In this document: piece after piece, positions 53,734 to 64,000 of the stretch
Layout of the letters: each line of letters opens with the position of its first letter
Numbering within the stretch: position 1 is the stretch's first letter
NCBI GenBank assembly: GCA_002633025.1
Contig: NMRB01000698.1
Coordinates: forward strand, 145,183-209,182
From: Notospermus geniculatus
Taxonomy: Eukaryota; Nemertea; Pilidiophora; Heteronemertea; Lineidae
Length of the DNA stretch: 64,000 nucleotides
Reading direction: 5' to 3'
Notes under the pieces: generated by a model
What the model was told of the DNA's origin: nothing
Database searches by the model: none
Seen by the model: the letters and a program-made list of their open reading frames with translations, nothing else
Made by a program: the position numbers and the translations under genes

Positions 53734-54417
53734 TTTTTTTTTAATACAAACAATACTTAACGTGCATGTACTTACATGTGTTGTACATGTACATGTTTAT
53801 CAATTTTACTGTCGATACTTAATGCAGAACTGTAATTTAATTAGCAATAATGATAAATAATACATAATAATTATAATAATAAGTAAATCACGTATACTAG
53901 AATGAGGTGTACATATTTGCTACAAAATTATTATTTTGATTTCTGGTAATTTTCGCCAAACTACTAAAACAATACAGAAAACAATGTAACTAGTTGACAC
54001 TGCAATTGCATAATTGTACTATGAGTTAATTCACTGATTAACAAAATAAGTTGGCCTAAAGAGCAAAAATGATAGTGATTTTGATGATAACTCGTGTAAC
54101 AGCTGTGTCAGTGACAAAATAACTATGGATTGAATGTACACTATTTGTATGTTTTGACGCCAGGGGTAAACGGTCTATTATCTGCATGTATCATTAGGTA
54201 GCAAATCTTGTAATTATTTTCTACTACATATTCTCCTGTATGTCGAATGTTTTGGTATAGACACCCTCTTCCTTTAGGGGACAACAACCCGGCCTTTCAA
54301 ACACCCAATGGTGACGATGGGCTATCGTCAAAGAAAGACTGAGAAAGTATTGGAGTCTGTTTTGTCAAGTTCTGTGAACGGAGGGGCAGTTGTTAGGCCT
54401 AGTATTTGCAACGACCC
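53734..54417. other. AT-rich non-coding stretch (copy B)
   Basis: Matches 37386-38050. No gene was recognised. Confidence 0.45.
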
Positions 54418-54554
54418 GGGCCCAGTTTCACAAAGAATCTTAAGTCTAAGAAAAAATTTAAGTCTGAAATGAAGTCATCTGATTTGCTGAAACCCTGGTC
54501 ACATGATGACTTAAGTCAAACTTTAGACTTAAGATTCTTTGTGAAACTGGGCCC
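54418..54554. mobile_element. Foldback MITE with GGGCCCAGTTTCACAAAG ends, private to copy B
   Basis: 137 bp. The left arm GGGCCCAGTTTCACAAAGAA pairs with the right arm through TCTTAAGTCTAAG. Copy A reads ACGACCCGATGAACAGG across the site (about 38050). Related in its ends to 5919-6020. Confidence 0.85.
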
Positions 54555-54666
54555 CGGTGAATAGGCCTACGACGTTCAGCGAGGATTCTCGAACCACAAA
54601 TGGATCATCGCTAAGCGGTGTCCTAGGCCTAACCGAGCCGATATGAAAAATACTTTTGTCACTTTG

Positions 54667-54898
54667 AAACTAGGAATCCACCATTGATTTTCAAGCTGAT
54701 TTTGCGTTGCGACTTGCTTTGCAACTGGGTTGCGTTGCAAGTGGGCACTAGATGCCGTAGTGGACTAGTTGGACGTGATACCAATGGCGAAGTAGTGGTC
54801 AAATAGGTGGCGAAATACGTGATTTAGGTGGCCATAATGTGTCTGATGACACGCAGACACCCATTTCCGAAATAAATACATGTGGTCAAGACATTTTA
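54667..54898. mobile_element. Fragment of the AGGAATCCACC element and neighbouring sequence (copy B)
   Basis: AACTAGGAATCCACCATTGA and TTGCGACTTGCTTTGCAACT match the left half of 44878-45117. The right half is missing. It occupies the place where copy A has the 38198-38545 element. Confidence 0.6.
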
Positions 54899-56093
54899 AG
54901 AAGTGGTTGCCGATATCAGAACTTTTCCACAGATCAAAGTACTTCTGCATGTAACCATTATGATCGATCAAATTGGAAGCTTCATAGTTACAGTACATTC
55001 TCTTATCGATTTCATATATTTCATCGCGTCATATCTAAAACCAATCTCTCATTTACGCCAAACCCAGGAACACACTTTCCAGAGATGATTTTAATCAACT
55101 GACTTTATTGTGGCGGGCACGTACAATACCACTCGAAATCCTGCTTCCTATACTGACCCCAGTCCATTTTTTTCAAAACCGACTCAAATTTATTTTCTCC
55201 CGAACGAAAATGATAAGAAAAGTGCGGACATTTTTTAGGCGAGGAAAAGAACAGGCTGACAGGTCAATACGCGCTCTCGTTCTAATTCTAAACAAACAAA
55301 AAATCGTGCGGACAATGTACCATTCGGGGTCGAAAATGCCTCACGAATGCCTCGCATCGTTTCATGTCCTTTTCTATCATTATAATGTATTTTGTAATAG
55401 AAAAGCAAGTGTTCTAAACACAACGGTTTATCTAAGGAACACTCTGTATTACGTTTTCATTGTCTCGACGGTACTTGAGCGTTTTGTCCCCGGTAATAAA
55501 AAGATAAACTAGCCTCAGGGTTAGGAACTGGGATTTTTCAACATCCGCCCAAGTTTCTTGAAAAAGGACCAAGAGTGCGGCGTCGCTGAATAGGACGTTG
55601 TCTCACGTTGTCTTTATGAAGAGTAGGAGGCGTCCTGACCTATGATGCGTGCCTTTTGCTTTGTTTCCCTACCCGAGCCTGTCCCCCGGCACTTCTGGAA
55701 ACGCGGGGCTGCAGCTACCGTGAAATATGAGCCCCAGTGCGTCGCCATCTTGTACGGGGACCTCCACCGGTCGGGGATGAACACGACAATGGTACCCCGG
55801 CGTTGCACCCATGATAAACAAATGTCACGATTCTTTCAAGAGGGGACTTGAAAGCTTTGCTTTATAACATTTAAATAACACCATAGGCGTATATCAGAAC
55901 ACGGCATTCGTGGTCCGACCGCTGTTTCAACCCGTTTATTGCCAACCCCATGTAATAGGCGCAGTGTAAACACGGTTTTTACCGCTGGGAATTCGGACGT
56001 AATCTTGGCAGAAACCTTAAGACCGGAAAGTTCATGACGATAAAAATGCCCGTGTATTAACCAACATTTCTGCACCTTATCTGTTTTCAGACC
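54899..56093. other. Conserved stretch of unit II (copy B), coding status unclear
   Basis: Partner of 38546-39740. Frames of 134 codons (55108-55512) and 64-69 codons (55614-55851) are the same as in A apart from a few residue changes (for example Arg to Leu and Glu to Gly). Confidence 0.35.
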
Positions 56094-56104
56094 TAGAAAT
56101 ATTT

Positions 56105-57430
56105 AAAGATAATGTATCACGGTTATTTTCGTTGGCCGCAAAAATCATTGTTTATTTACATTTTGTTTGTTTGTGTCCAGTCTTTCTTTGCCTTACGAGT
56201 AATTTGTTTGTGGCGTGCTGTTCTAGAAATTCTTTCGATACCTAAAGTATTCAATTTGGTGGGTTGGCATGTCCCAAAAGTCCAAAATAACATAACGTAA
56301 ACATCCATGTTGACAAACGTTGAATATAAACAATGAAGTCATGATACATTACCTTTAACGTTTACGTGTGTAGGCCAATATTTTGAATTGAAGTTGTCTT
56401 CAAGCCAATGTTTTTTTGCCAATCTGAAGGGTTCAAAATAGTTTTATTGCTGCCAAACTGTACACACAAACTAAGTTGGCGACGTTCTGGCGAAAGCCTT
56501 TCGCTAGAATTCCTTCAAGCAGTTTCCCTCTACCAGACTTTTGGCATCTACTCCTAGAAGGGCCCAAAAAACGACAGGCAAAATGATAGTATAAGTAAAG
56601 CAGTCTCCGAATTTCGCAAATTTTCGACGCCAGCCTGGGTCTTCCTCAGGCACTTTCTAGCAGAGATCCCAGAAGTGATCCTAGAAGGGGTGGTGTCCAG
56701 ATATGCAGGTTACTGCAAAGTAAACAGTTGTTAGATTTCCAACTGCAATTTAGCAATACAGTGTCTTACGAAATAGGCATACATACATGTAGGCCCATAT
56801 TACAGGCACGAAATTCCTACAAATTATTATCTAATCAGGCGAGTCGGCGCGAAAAATTCACACTCGATATAGTGGGACTCGGTAATATTCTCACGCCCTT
56901 GAACTGTTCTATTAGCAGCCCTATCACCCAATGCGTGCATTTCGGGCTAATTCTGCTAATTTACTGGTCGAATATTGTTAGACTAGAAAGGAAGAGACCG
57001 TTTACTAGTTCATAACAATTCCAGCTAGACCAGGAAGCGAGATGGAAAATTGAATGATGCGGGTAGGATGGGAAATTGAAGACTGAGGGAGGTCGGGATA
57101 TTATAAAACAATGCTGGTATGACAGATATGGACGTGTACTAGAGTACATCAGAACTTCAGCTGGATGTCTAGTTGGTAGAGTACCCCATGTTGTGAGATA
57201 TTATTGACACGAAGGTCAATATCAAGGAATATCAGACAAAACTCCTGCATCCAAAACATCATCTCCTCCTCGCTGGCAAACGTTAACGTTTCGGCTGAGC
57301 AGATTATCAAGTGGACAGACAGTTTCGCAAATTTGTACTACAGCGTAGCGCATTATTAATGTCTGATTAATAAGCATACAAAACATTCGAATTCAATTTC
57401 AAACTCTAATTTTTACGTTTGAAGCTCAAC
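56105..57430. other. Non-coding stretch with a dispersed repeat (copy B)
   Basis: 56105-56355 is the AATGTATCACGG repeat; 56604-56660 is the GTCTCCGAATTTCGC repeat; the rest matches copy A up to 41040. No gene was recognised. Confidence 0.45.
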
Positions 57431-57450
57431 CTGAAAGTATTGGTTGTGTT

Positions 57451-57650
57451 CCTTTAATTCAGCTTCTTTTTTAATGTTTTCCTTTAATTCAGCTTCTTTT
57501 TTAATGTTCTCCTTTAATTCAGCTTCTTTTTTAATGTTCTCCTTTAATTCAGCTTCTTTTTTAATTCAATTTCAAAATACAATTTTTAGGTTTATAGCTC
57601 AACCTGTAAAGTATTGGTTGTGTTCCTTTAATTCAGCTTCTTTTTTAATG
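57451..57650. repeat. 30-bp tandem repeat expanded in copy B
   Basis: CCTTTAATTCAGCTTCTTTT plus TTAATGTTCT occurs four times in tandem (57451-57563) and once more at about 57625. Copy A has a single diverged copy (about 41063). The phenylalanine/serine repeat frame over it is a by-product. Confidence 0.85.
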
Positions 57651-57666
57651 TAGTAAATGTAGACAA

Positions 57667-57810
57667 TAGTGAGGTTTATAAATCAAACGATAAACATTAA
57701 CGACAACGTTATTTTTGTACCCAAAATGCAGTATAAAATTTGCTTAATGTATATGTAAAATAAGGTTGTCGTAAAGCTTACGTTTATCGTTTGACTTCTA
57801 AACCTCCCTA
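57667..57810. mobile_element. MITE family 1 (copy B)
   Basis: Allele of 41106-41253, with a short deletion in the left arm (AACGATAAACATTAACGAC). Confidence 0.85.
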
Positions 57811-58599
57811 TTTTTAATGTAGTAAAACTTGATGTATAATCCAATTTTATCATTCATTGCTTTTGGTCAAAACGTATTCCAGTAAAACTCTATCGTCAAA
57901 AGTCGGTTCACTAATTAAAATTCAACAAATTTACCAATTAGTACATAAGAATAAAGAAGTGGGTTGCCAGTATCTGTATTATCGTGATTTTTTGCTTGAA
58001 AGCGTCAATTTCCCGCGAACCCGAGTCAATTGATTTTCACTTCCTGTACATGCAGACGACGGAAGTGGAACTCCCCTGCGTCTTGCGCATTGGGATTTCG
58101 ATATCAATTCACGGCAGATTAAGCACTCAAGTGGTCTCAATCAGATGTATCAATGTCCCGGAGATCGCTAGGACCGTTACACAAACTTACTGAACTAATG
58201 ACCAATTAAATTCTAGTAAGCATCTGCGGACCTACACTATCATAGCCCCGCAGTGAATATTGTCATTCATGATCTGTCACGGACGGCGTGAATTCAATTT
58301 CCGTGATCGTTAATATATTATGGATTGCTAATGATCTTAGCTGTGATGCGCCGATGTGTGCAAATATGACATTATTAGTGCCTTGTTAAACAGTATCAAC
58401 AGATTTTGGTTGGATATTTTTAGATTGTGGAATACGGCATTCGTGCCATGTAAAATAGAGCGGAAACTGGCGCAACTCTCGAATTACTATGCCACTGCTC
58501 TTGTCTTTACATGTACTTCAATTAGCAGCAGTTTCCTGCCTTTTACCAGACTACGAATGAAAGCAGCTTTCCTCTGATAGACTGGCCAGCATTACAGAC
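57811..58599. other. Conserved non-coding block (copy B)
   Basis: Partner of 41254-42034. No gene was recognised. Confidence 0.4.
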
Positions 58600-58985
58600 A
58601 TGGCTGATATTTATAAAAGCTAGCAAAATACTTTTACTTCAAGTTCTGCAGTACATTTACATTGGACCTCGCTGTGCAAATCTTAAGTAAAAGCATTTGC
58701 TAACTTTTATGAATACCAGCCATTGGCTGATATTCATAAAAGCTAGCAAATGCTTTTATTTCAAGTTTTGCAGTAGGCCCTACATTTACATTGGACCTCG
58801 CTGTGCAAATCGTAAGTAAAAGCATTTTGTAGTACATGTAAATATATGTACTAAAGTTTGCTGGTACATGTATAAGCTAGCAAATGCTTTTACATGTACT
58901 TAATGTTTTATGGTACATTGCATTGGAACTCGCTCTACAAATCTTAAGCAAAAGCAGTTGCTAACTTTTATGAATACCAGTCAAT
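58600..58985. mobile_element. Foldback MITE cluster, TTCATAAAAGCTAGCAAATG family (copy B)
   Basis: Two complete units in tandem joined at CCAGCCATTGGCTGATATTC (about 58720), then a diverged third part. Copy A (42035-42315) lacks the first complete unit. Confidence 0.75.
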
Positions 58986-59924
58986 TAGTTTGAATAGCTA
59001 CATGTAGCACCAGTATAAAACGATTATAGTTGCAAAGGAAATGGAATAAACTCAACAAAAACATTTTTTAAGCTGACACTTCCTTGCAGTCAAGACGGCA
59101 GCGGTTTTATTTTGACGTCGACAAGTGGTGTCGTCACTCGTTTACACTAGCTTTGTTTTTGTAAACAGTCAGTGTCAAAACAACTCAATAGATTACCGAA
59201 TATTAATCCGCGTGGTCTGTTTGTGGATATTGGATTAAGGCTCATTAATCTGTCTTAACACATAGACGATCAATCAGTTACATTCTCGCATCACGCGTCG
59301 CAGGTCAGCGTCCGGGACAAGCAAAATAATGAAGTGACCTAATCCTTGGATAAAGTCGCAGTGGTTTTGCTGTGGGGGATTTTGACAAATATTTCTCTGT
59401 CTGAATGCAATCAAAACAAATTTAAGACAACAACTAGAAGATTTTAGCGCGAATTCGCTGCATTGTAATACTTTTTCCTGTTGATGACACCTTCGGTTAT
59501 TTCTAAAGCCCGACGGACACCTCACAGACGTCCTGGCGTCATCCCGCCGACTTGCCCCGAAAACCGTGGGAGACCCTTCCTGTTGCGAGGGTGCAAGGAC
59601 CAGGAACAAAACCCTGTCCAGCCAAGTGACCAGCGGTGTCGTTACTAAGCAATACCCTGACAAGTAGGGCCGGACAGGTCTTTGTCCTCTAAGCAAACAC
59701 GGGGCGGATATTGGTTTTGACGTTGTGGCCAGGAATCAGACCTTTGTTGAATCTTCAAATAGACGTAAACGAGTTTAAACATTCTGGGTTTCTCATCTCC
59801 TAATCCGTTTTGTACCCTTTTAAGTTAATCACCCCCTTCATCAAAGTAAATGAAGTTGACCCTCTTAGGGCGTTAGGGGTCGCAACGTACAGCCTCCGAT
59901 TTGGAAATGAATTTACGAGATGTT
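58986..59924. other. Non-coding stretch (copy B)
   Basis: Matches 42316-43250. The reverse frame at 59274-59696 was considered and not called as a gene. Confidence 0.4.
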
Positions 59925-60067
59925 GGCCCGGTTGCACCAGCTATGCTCAAAGTTAAGTTTGAGGTTGACCTCAACTAAGTAATATGATTTGCCATTACAA
60001 TTTGAGGTTGAGAACGACTTTGAGGTTAGCTTGAGCCGACCTTAAGTATGACTGGTGCAACCAGGCC
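59925..60067. mobile_element. Inverted-repeat MITE with GGCCCGGTTGCACCAG ends, private to copy B
   Basis: 143 bp with ends GGCCCGGTTGCACCAG and CTGGTGCAACCAGGCC. The interior has repeated TTGAGGTTGA and GAGGTTAGC words. Absent in copy A near 43265. Confidence 0.8.
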
Positions 60068-60454
60068 TGCGTCTGAATGAGCTGAGCAGCGAGAAAGTCC
60101 GATGGGACATACATGTACTGTAGTGGTGTTCATTTTGCACATCGCCGTGAATTGGCCGACACCAAAACTGAATCGAATATCAGCGGTCCTATAGGCTATC
60201 AGTGTGGGCATTTTTGCCAACTTCCAAATGTGGGCATTTTTACTGTAGGCATTTTTACCATGAGCATTTTTACCTGCATTCATGTGGATCATGTTCCATG
60301 CCTAGTGTTACGGCAACAAGAAAATTTCAACTTTTCAATGCTCATTGTGAAGTTTCGGATGAACCAAAAATGGCTCGATGAAAAGCAAGGAATATTATCA
60401 CCATCCATTTACAACTGAACTCACAGTAGGCCTGCATTGTACATGTAGGTATAG

Positions 60455-60560
60455 GTTAGCTTTCCCTCAATGCTGGCGGTGTCGCCTTATGTGGAGGCGT
60501 CGGTTCGAATCCCGGTACTGTCGATAGGCATACTGACCAACATATAGCAAACCTACGATT
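60455..60560 (+). repeat. tRNA-like (SINE-type) insertion, private to copy B
   Basis: GGCGTCGGTTCGAATCCCGG carries a clear B box. A-box match upstream (TTAGCTTTCCCTCAATGCTGG region) is weak and the T stem does not pair well, so a SINE fragment is more likely than a tRNA gene. Confidence 0.35.
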
Positions 60561-61610
60561 TCTGATATTTAAAGTGACTGTGAAACTGAGAACCATGATT
60601 GCTGGACTTTTCCAGTTACTTCGGCTCTGCAACCTTCACACGCTGAAGGCGTAGTTCTAGCCAAACCAAGCGACAAAGTGCACTACACGGTGACCATGTC
60701 CTGTAGGCTCAACGTCTCTTAGCACGCCTTCTGTGCAGAGAACAAAAATACCAGACCATATTGGCATGCTGGCTGGGCTATTTCCACTCGGATTCAATAC
60801 GCCCATTCTTCTATTATAACAGCCATGTATCTTATCTCATGTCCGATCTTAGGCCATTCAGGTCCAAATTGCAGCCCCGCCGACCCGAATAAAAATTCTC
60901 CCGGCATGATTGACAAATTTTCTTTTCTAAGATCTCGAGAATGTCGGTTTCTGTAGAAGTTTGGTGCGAAATCTTGATAACTCCTTGTCACTAGTTCAGT
61001 AGAGATTAATTTATTGTCATGTTTTTATAATATGTTTGTTTGTTTGCACTAATCGCAGACGAGTTGTACTCGCAATAACTGCTCGCGATTCACGCAGACC
61101 CCCGCCATTTTGATCTTGATAAAATTTTTCCTGCAATTTGTTGCACAATGATACCATTCACATCAGTCTGATGTATATCAAAATTCTTGTAACATTTCGT
61201 CCAACGCATTCTCCCTTTAATTGGGTGCGAAAATATTCACCTTTTGATTCTTAAAGGACCGCGCGACAACAAACAGTTTGACAAGTACTTAACTTTACAA
61301 AGGACATCAAAACGTTTTATTTACATAGGTATAGGGGTGAATACTGTCCGAGTTGCACTTCTGATAGTGATCTGGCGTGGGCTTACCCATTTTGACAAAT
61401 ACCTTTCCGTTCCCATTAAAAAAAACATACATACTAGCCGTCATGTAGTTTAGTCAACCTTACCGAGGTCAACCGGTATGAAACTGCAAAGTTGAGCTCC
61501 TCTTCCTTGACAAAACCCTTTTTTCCAAGGACCTACTCGCTGGGCATTTTGAGGGCACTGTTCTCTACGTAACATATTACATAATGTTATAGCCAGAGTT
61601 TGCTCCGTAA
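60561..61610. other. Non-coding stretch (copy B)
   Basis: Matches 43905-44877 and supplies the bases hidden by the N at 44076. No gene was recognised. Confidence 0.45.
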
Positions 61611-61850
61611 AGATAGGAATCCACCATTGATTTTCAACCTGATTTTGCTTTGCGACTTGCTTTGCAACTGGGCACTCGATCGCCAAAGTGGACTCGCTAG
61701 ACGTGATTTCCACGAAAGTGGCGAAGATGTGGTCAATTTCAGTCGGCAATCGGTCGGCGACCGGCATCAGTTCCTTGCGATCGTATTCAATCGCAGATAG
61801 CAGGTGCAAAGCAAGTCGCAACGCAGAAAATCAGCAGTGGATTCCCAGCT
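61611..61850. mobile_element. Terminal-inverted-repeat element with TAGGAATCCACC ends (copy B)
   Basis: Allele of 44878-45117. Confidence 0.8.
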
Positions 61851-62710
61851 TGATACGTTGACATACTTCCCCTAAGTTGTGCTGAGCAACATCCCGGCTA
61901 CATTCTGCTACCTTTACCATGTTTACAGTGTCATCACACCCCAGATTCATTCATAACTTCACTTTACACAAGATCAAACCAAAAATTCCTACACATTTAT
62001 ATTAAAACTCACAATAAATTGAAAATCAAACATTGCACTTAAAGTTAATTAGTAGAACCGGGTTGTAAAACGACCTCGATCAACTAAACACAAAGAGCCA
62101 CTTAGTATATCACACTTGCGGATGACTTTTCCAAGTCGATGTATAATTCAAAGTTACTACAGTTCAATAGATTTCGCTGTAATTTAACACCTAGATATTA
62201 CTTTTGAAAAAGCCACGATGGGTTGGCCTCGGGTTAGAACATCTCCCTCGTGCCCACCCGAGTACTTAATTATGAGGTGATCCGATTGCCTAACGCTGTG
62301 ATGTTGCACACACAGGCAACGCGATCCCGACCCATCACTCGCCGCGAGCCTCTCAGATCGGGTGACATAATCCATATACAAGAACTCTTAAATCAACATG
62401 GTTATGATGTCGATTCGCGTACTAAGTTTTTCATATTTTTCATGCACAATACTGGTTGTGTCTGGAACTAATTGCGCAACACCTGATGCCCATGTTAGAA
62501 CGTATACGGCATGCATATTTTTTTCCTTTTTTTACCAAATGCAGTACATTATGGCATGTTACATGTACGTTTAAACCCGTTTGGAGATGCATCAAACACC
62601 GTCCGATCAGTCAGTGACAAGGCAGTGCCCCCGTACACCTCCATCAGCAATGCTCAGTTGGTATGAACTCCACCATGTTTGGTCTATCACACGGAATTCG
62701 CGTCACAAAA
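61851..62710. other. Non-coding stretch (copy B)
   Basis: Matches 45118-45970. No gene was recognised. Confidence 0.4.
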
Positions 62711-62840
62711 TAGGGACTTTTGGCTCCGTATCGTCGTCGGTCGTATCACGTATGACGTATCGAGCTAATGCATTTTCTATTAAAGTCATACGTCATACGT
62801 GATACGGATCGACGATACGGAGCTTTTCCAAAAGTCCCTA
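62711..62840. mobile_element. Foldback MITE with TAGGGACTTTTGGCTCCGTA ends (copy B)
   Basis: Allele of 45973-46102. The inner arms pair better here (CGTATCACGTATGACGTATC-type words), so the copy A version has diverged more. Confidence 0.85.
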
Positions 62841-62841
62841 G

Positions 62842-62962
62842 TAGAGTTGTTGTCTATTCATAACTGTTGGGCACCTCAAACAATTTACTATAAGGCGGCA
62901 ATACTTGCAATGTACAGCAACAGTTTGGAACCTTCAACAGTCATGAATAGACAACAACTCTA
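62842..62962. mobile_element. Foldback MITE with GAGTTGTTGTCTATTCATAA ends, private to copy B
   Basis: 117-bp element (62844-62960), TA on both sides, with inverse end TCATGAATAGACAACAACTC. Inserted one base beyond the previous element. Copy A reads CCCTAATATGAATTT across the site. Confidence 0.85.
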
Positions 62963-63864
62963 ATATGAATTTAGCATTGGACACAACTCCCCTTTGCTAG
63001 AACCGACTTGAAGAAAGTCAGTCTTCAATAGTGAGTCTGACAGTCGATGGTCCAGTCCACCGTTTACAGGAAAACCGACAATTCGTCTAACAAATTAAAT
63101 ATGAAATCTGAGTTTGGAGAAACTACCAAACTTAACTACCAAACTTAAAATACAAAAAATGTATACGAAATTTAACTTTTCATAAGGAAATATATTAAAT
63201 TTTCAACTACATGTATCAAGGTAATTTTTGGCAACATTTTGCGATTCACCCTGTAAGTTGCTTTTGTCGCGATGCTCCAAATCGTCGGCAACTTCGGCAG
63301 AGTTCCACTTCCCATTCCTTTATTCTTGCTATAAGCGACGCGTCAGCACATCAAAAGATAAATCACTTTCTAATAATTTCATCCGCTCAATTTCTTTATA
63401 AAATTTGCTCTATTTTCCAAGCGTTTATATGTTAAGTTGACGTGACATTGTCTATATCCGCGCCGACATGGGTGGCGGCCCTTTCGGAAGCCCTACCCTC
63501 AGGAGACGCACCCTTAGGCTCATGATCAATCATATGACCTGTCAGGAAAGTCATAGAAATTTGTCTATAAGATATTCATATAATTATGCTTGCAGTGCAA
63601 TTCCGTACCATATTCCGTGCGAAACTAGCGCGAGAATCGTTGGCTAGCTCTCTGTTTCTCTCATTTTAATGCATTTGCATTTAATGCATGTAACCAGAAA
63701 TATTTCTGATGTCACTTACATGTACATGTACACAGGCATGCAGTACAGGACCGCAATTTTTGAACAACTAACTGGCAAGTCATTACCTGTACAAGTTACT
63801 AGACCTACAGGGCCGGGCCCTTTATACATTTCGTCAGCAAGGACCTCTCATCAGTCTCAGAGAA
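62963..63864. other. Non-coding stretch (copy B)
   Basis: Matches 46103-46955. Small differences include a direct duplication of ACTACCAAACTTAA (about 63120). No gene was recognised. Confidence 0.4.
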
Positions 63865-63986
63865 TAGTGAGCTTTCGCAACCGCTCGGTTAGGTCCTACG
63901 ACTACGTTTATCTATTGTGTGAGTTGACTCGAACAATAGATAAACGTTGTTGTAGGGCCTAACCGGGTGGTTGCGAAAACTCACTA
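63865..63986. mobile_element. Foldback MITE with GTGAGCTTTCGCAACCGCTC ends, private to copy B
   Basis: 118-bp element (63867-63984) with TA on both sides. The arms pair through CGGTTAGG and ACGTTTATCTATTG to a loop of about 15 bases. Copy A lacks it (about 46961). Confidence 0.85.
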
Positions 63987-64000
63987 TTGACCATCCTTGC

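Larger units (their letters stand above)
47601..64000. repeat. Large direct duplication, unit II, copy B
   Basis: This is the second copy of 31731-46977 in direct orientation, cut by the window end. Private elements are at 49024, 49603, 50999, 53600, 54418, 59925, 62844 and 63867, together with an expanded 30-bp tandem repeat at 57451. These explain why B is about 1.1 kb longer than A. The pattern of near-identity broken by clean transposon insertions on both sides fits allelic haplotypes placed in tandem. Confidence 0.9.

Noticed and set aside
57444-57653. Repetitive F/S/A-rich peptide as a low-complexity protein
   Set aside because: It is the translation of the 30-bp tandem repeat, which is single-copy in the other allele.
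60470-60540. A functional tRNA gene
   Set aside because: There is a good B box, but the T stem has mismatches, no acceptor stem pairs, and the A box is weak.
1-64000. CRISPR array, bacterial operon or viral genome
   Set aside because: There is no regularly spaced repeat with unique spacers, no operon-like gene packing and no viral gene was recognised. Spliced Dlx exons and MITEs show animal nuclear DNA.

Overview
This is eukaryotic nuclear DNA, most likely from a marine invertebrate deuterostome. It has one intron-containing Distal-less (Dlx) homeobox gene, long non-coding stretches, many short foldback and inverted-repeat transposons, and very frequent ACATGTA and TAGGCCTA words. From memory those words are common in sea urchin and hemichordate sequence, and amphioxus remains possible. 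I cannot name the species. No bacterial operon, CRISPR array, rRNA or intact tRNA gene was seen. Nearly all open frames of 60-180 codons are chance frames or transposon frames.

Layout. Unit I occurs twice in direct order: copy 1 at about 1-12230 and copy 2 at about 14225-24682, with a non-matching spacer at 12231-14224. An island found once (24683-31730) carries Dlx exon 1 (26264-26567), a 3.67-kb intron and exon 2 (30237-30418). Unit II then occurs twice: copy A at about 31731-46977, a tail at 46978-47600 that pairs with nothing in view, and copy B at 47601-64000, running off the window. Within each pair, long near-identical stretches are broken by transposon presence/absence differences, small indels and SNPs. 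This looks more like two haplotypes of a very heterozygous genome laid end to end by the assembler than like old segmental duplications. Ns at 14632-14651 and 44076 show that this is draft sequence.

Dlx. Exon 1 encodes the N-terminal region. Exon 2 encodes the N-terminal arm, helices 1 and 2 and the start of the recognition helix, up to homeodomain residue 44, the position where Dlx genes carry an intron. The third exon, with the rest of helix 3 and the C-terminus, was not found by eye anywhere downstream. Either intron 2 exceeds 33 kb or the assembly has separated it.

Transposons. I distinguish more than a dozen non-autonomous inverted-repeat families, with TA target duplications (Tc1/mariner-like), TAA/TTA duplications (Harbinger-like) or other ends. 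Because each unit is present twice, many insertions can be read directly as filled versus empty sites. Other items of interest are a CpG-rich promoter-like block with a possible short first exon (about 4190-4375 and 18358-18542), a homeodomain-site-rich block kept in both copies of unit II (36600 and 52860), a perfect 35-bp palindrome in one copy only (40175-40246), and several minisatellites.
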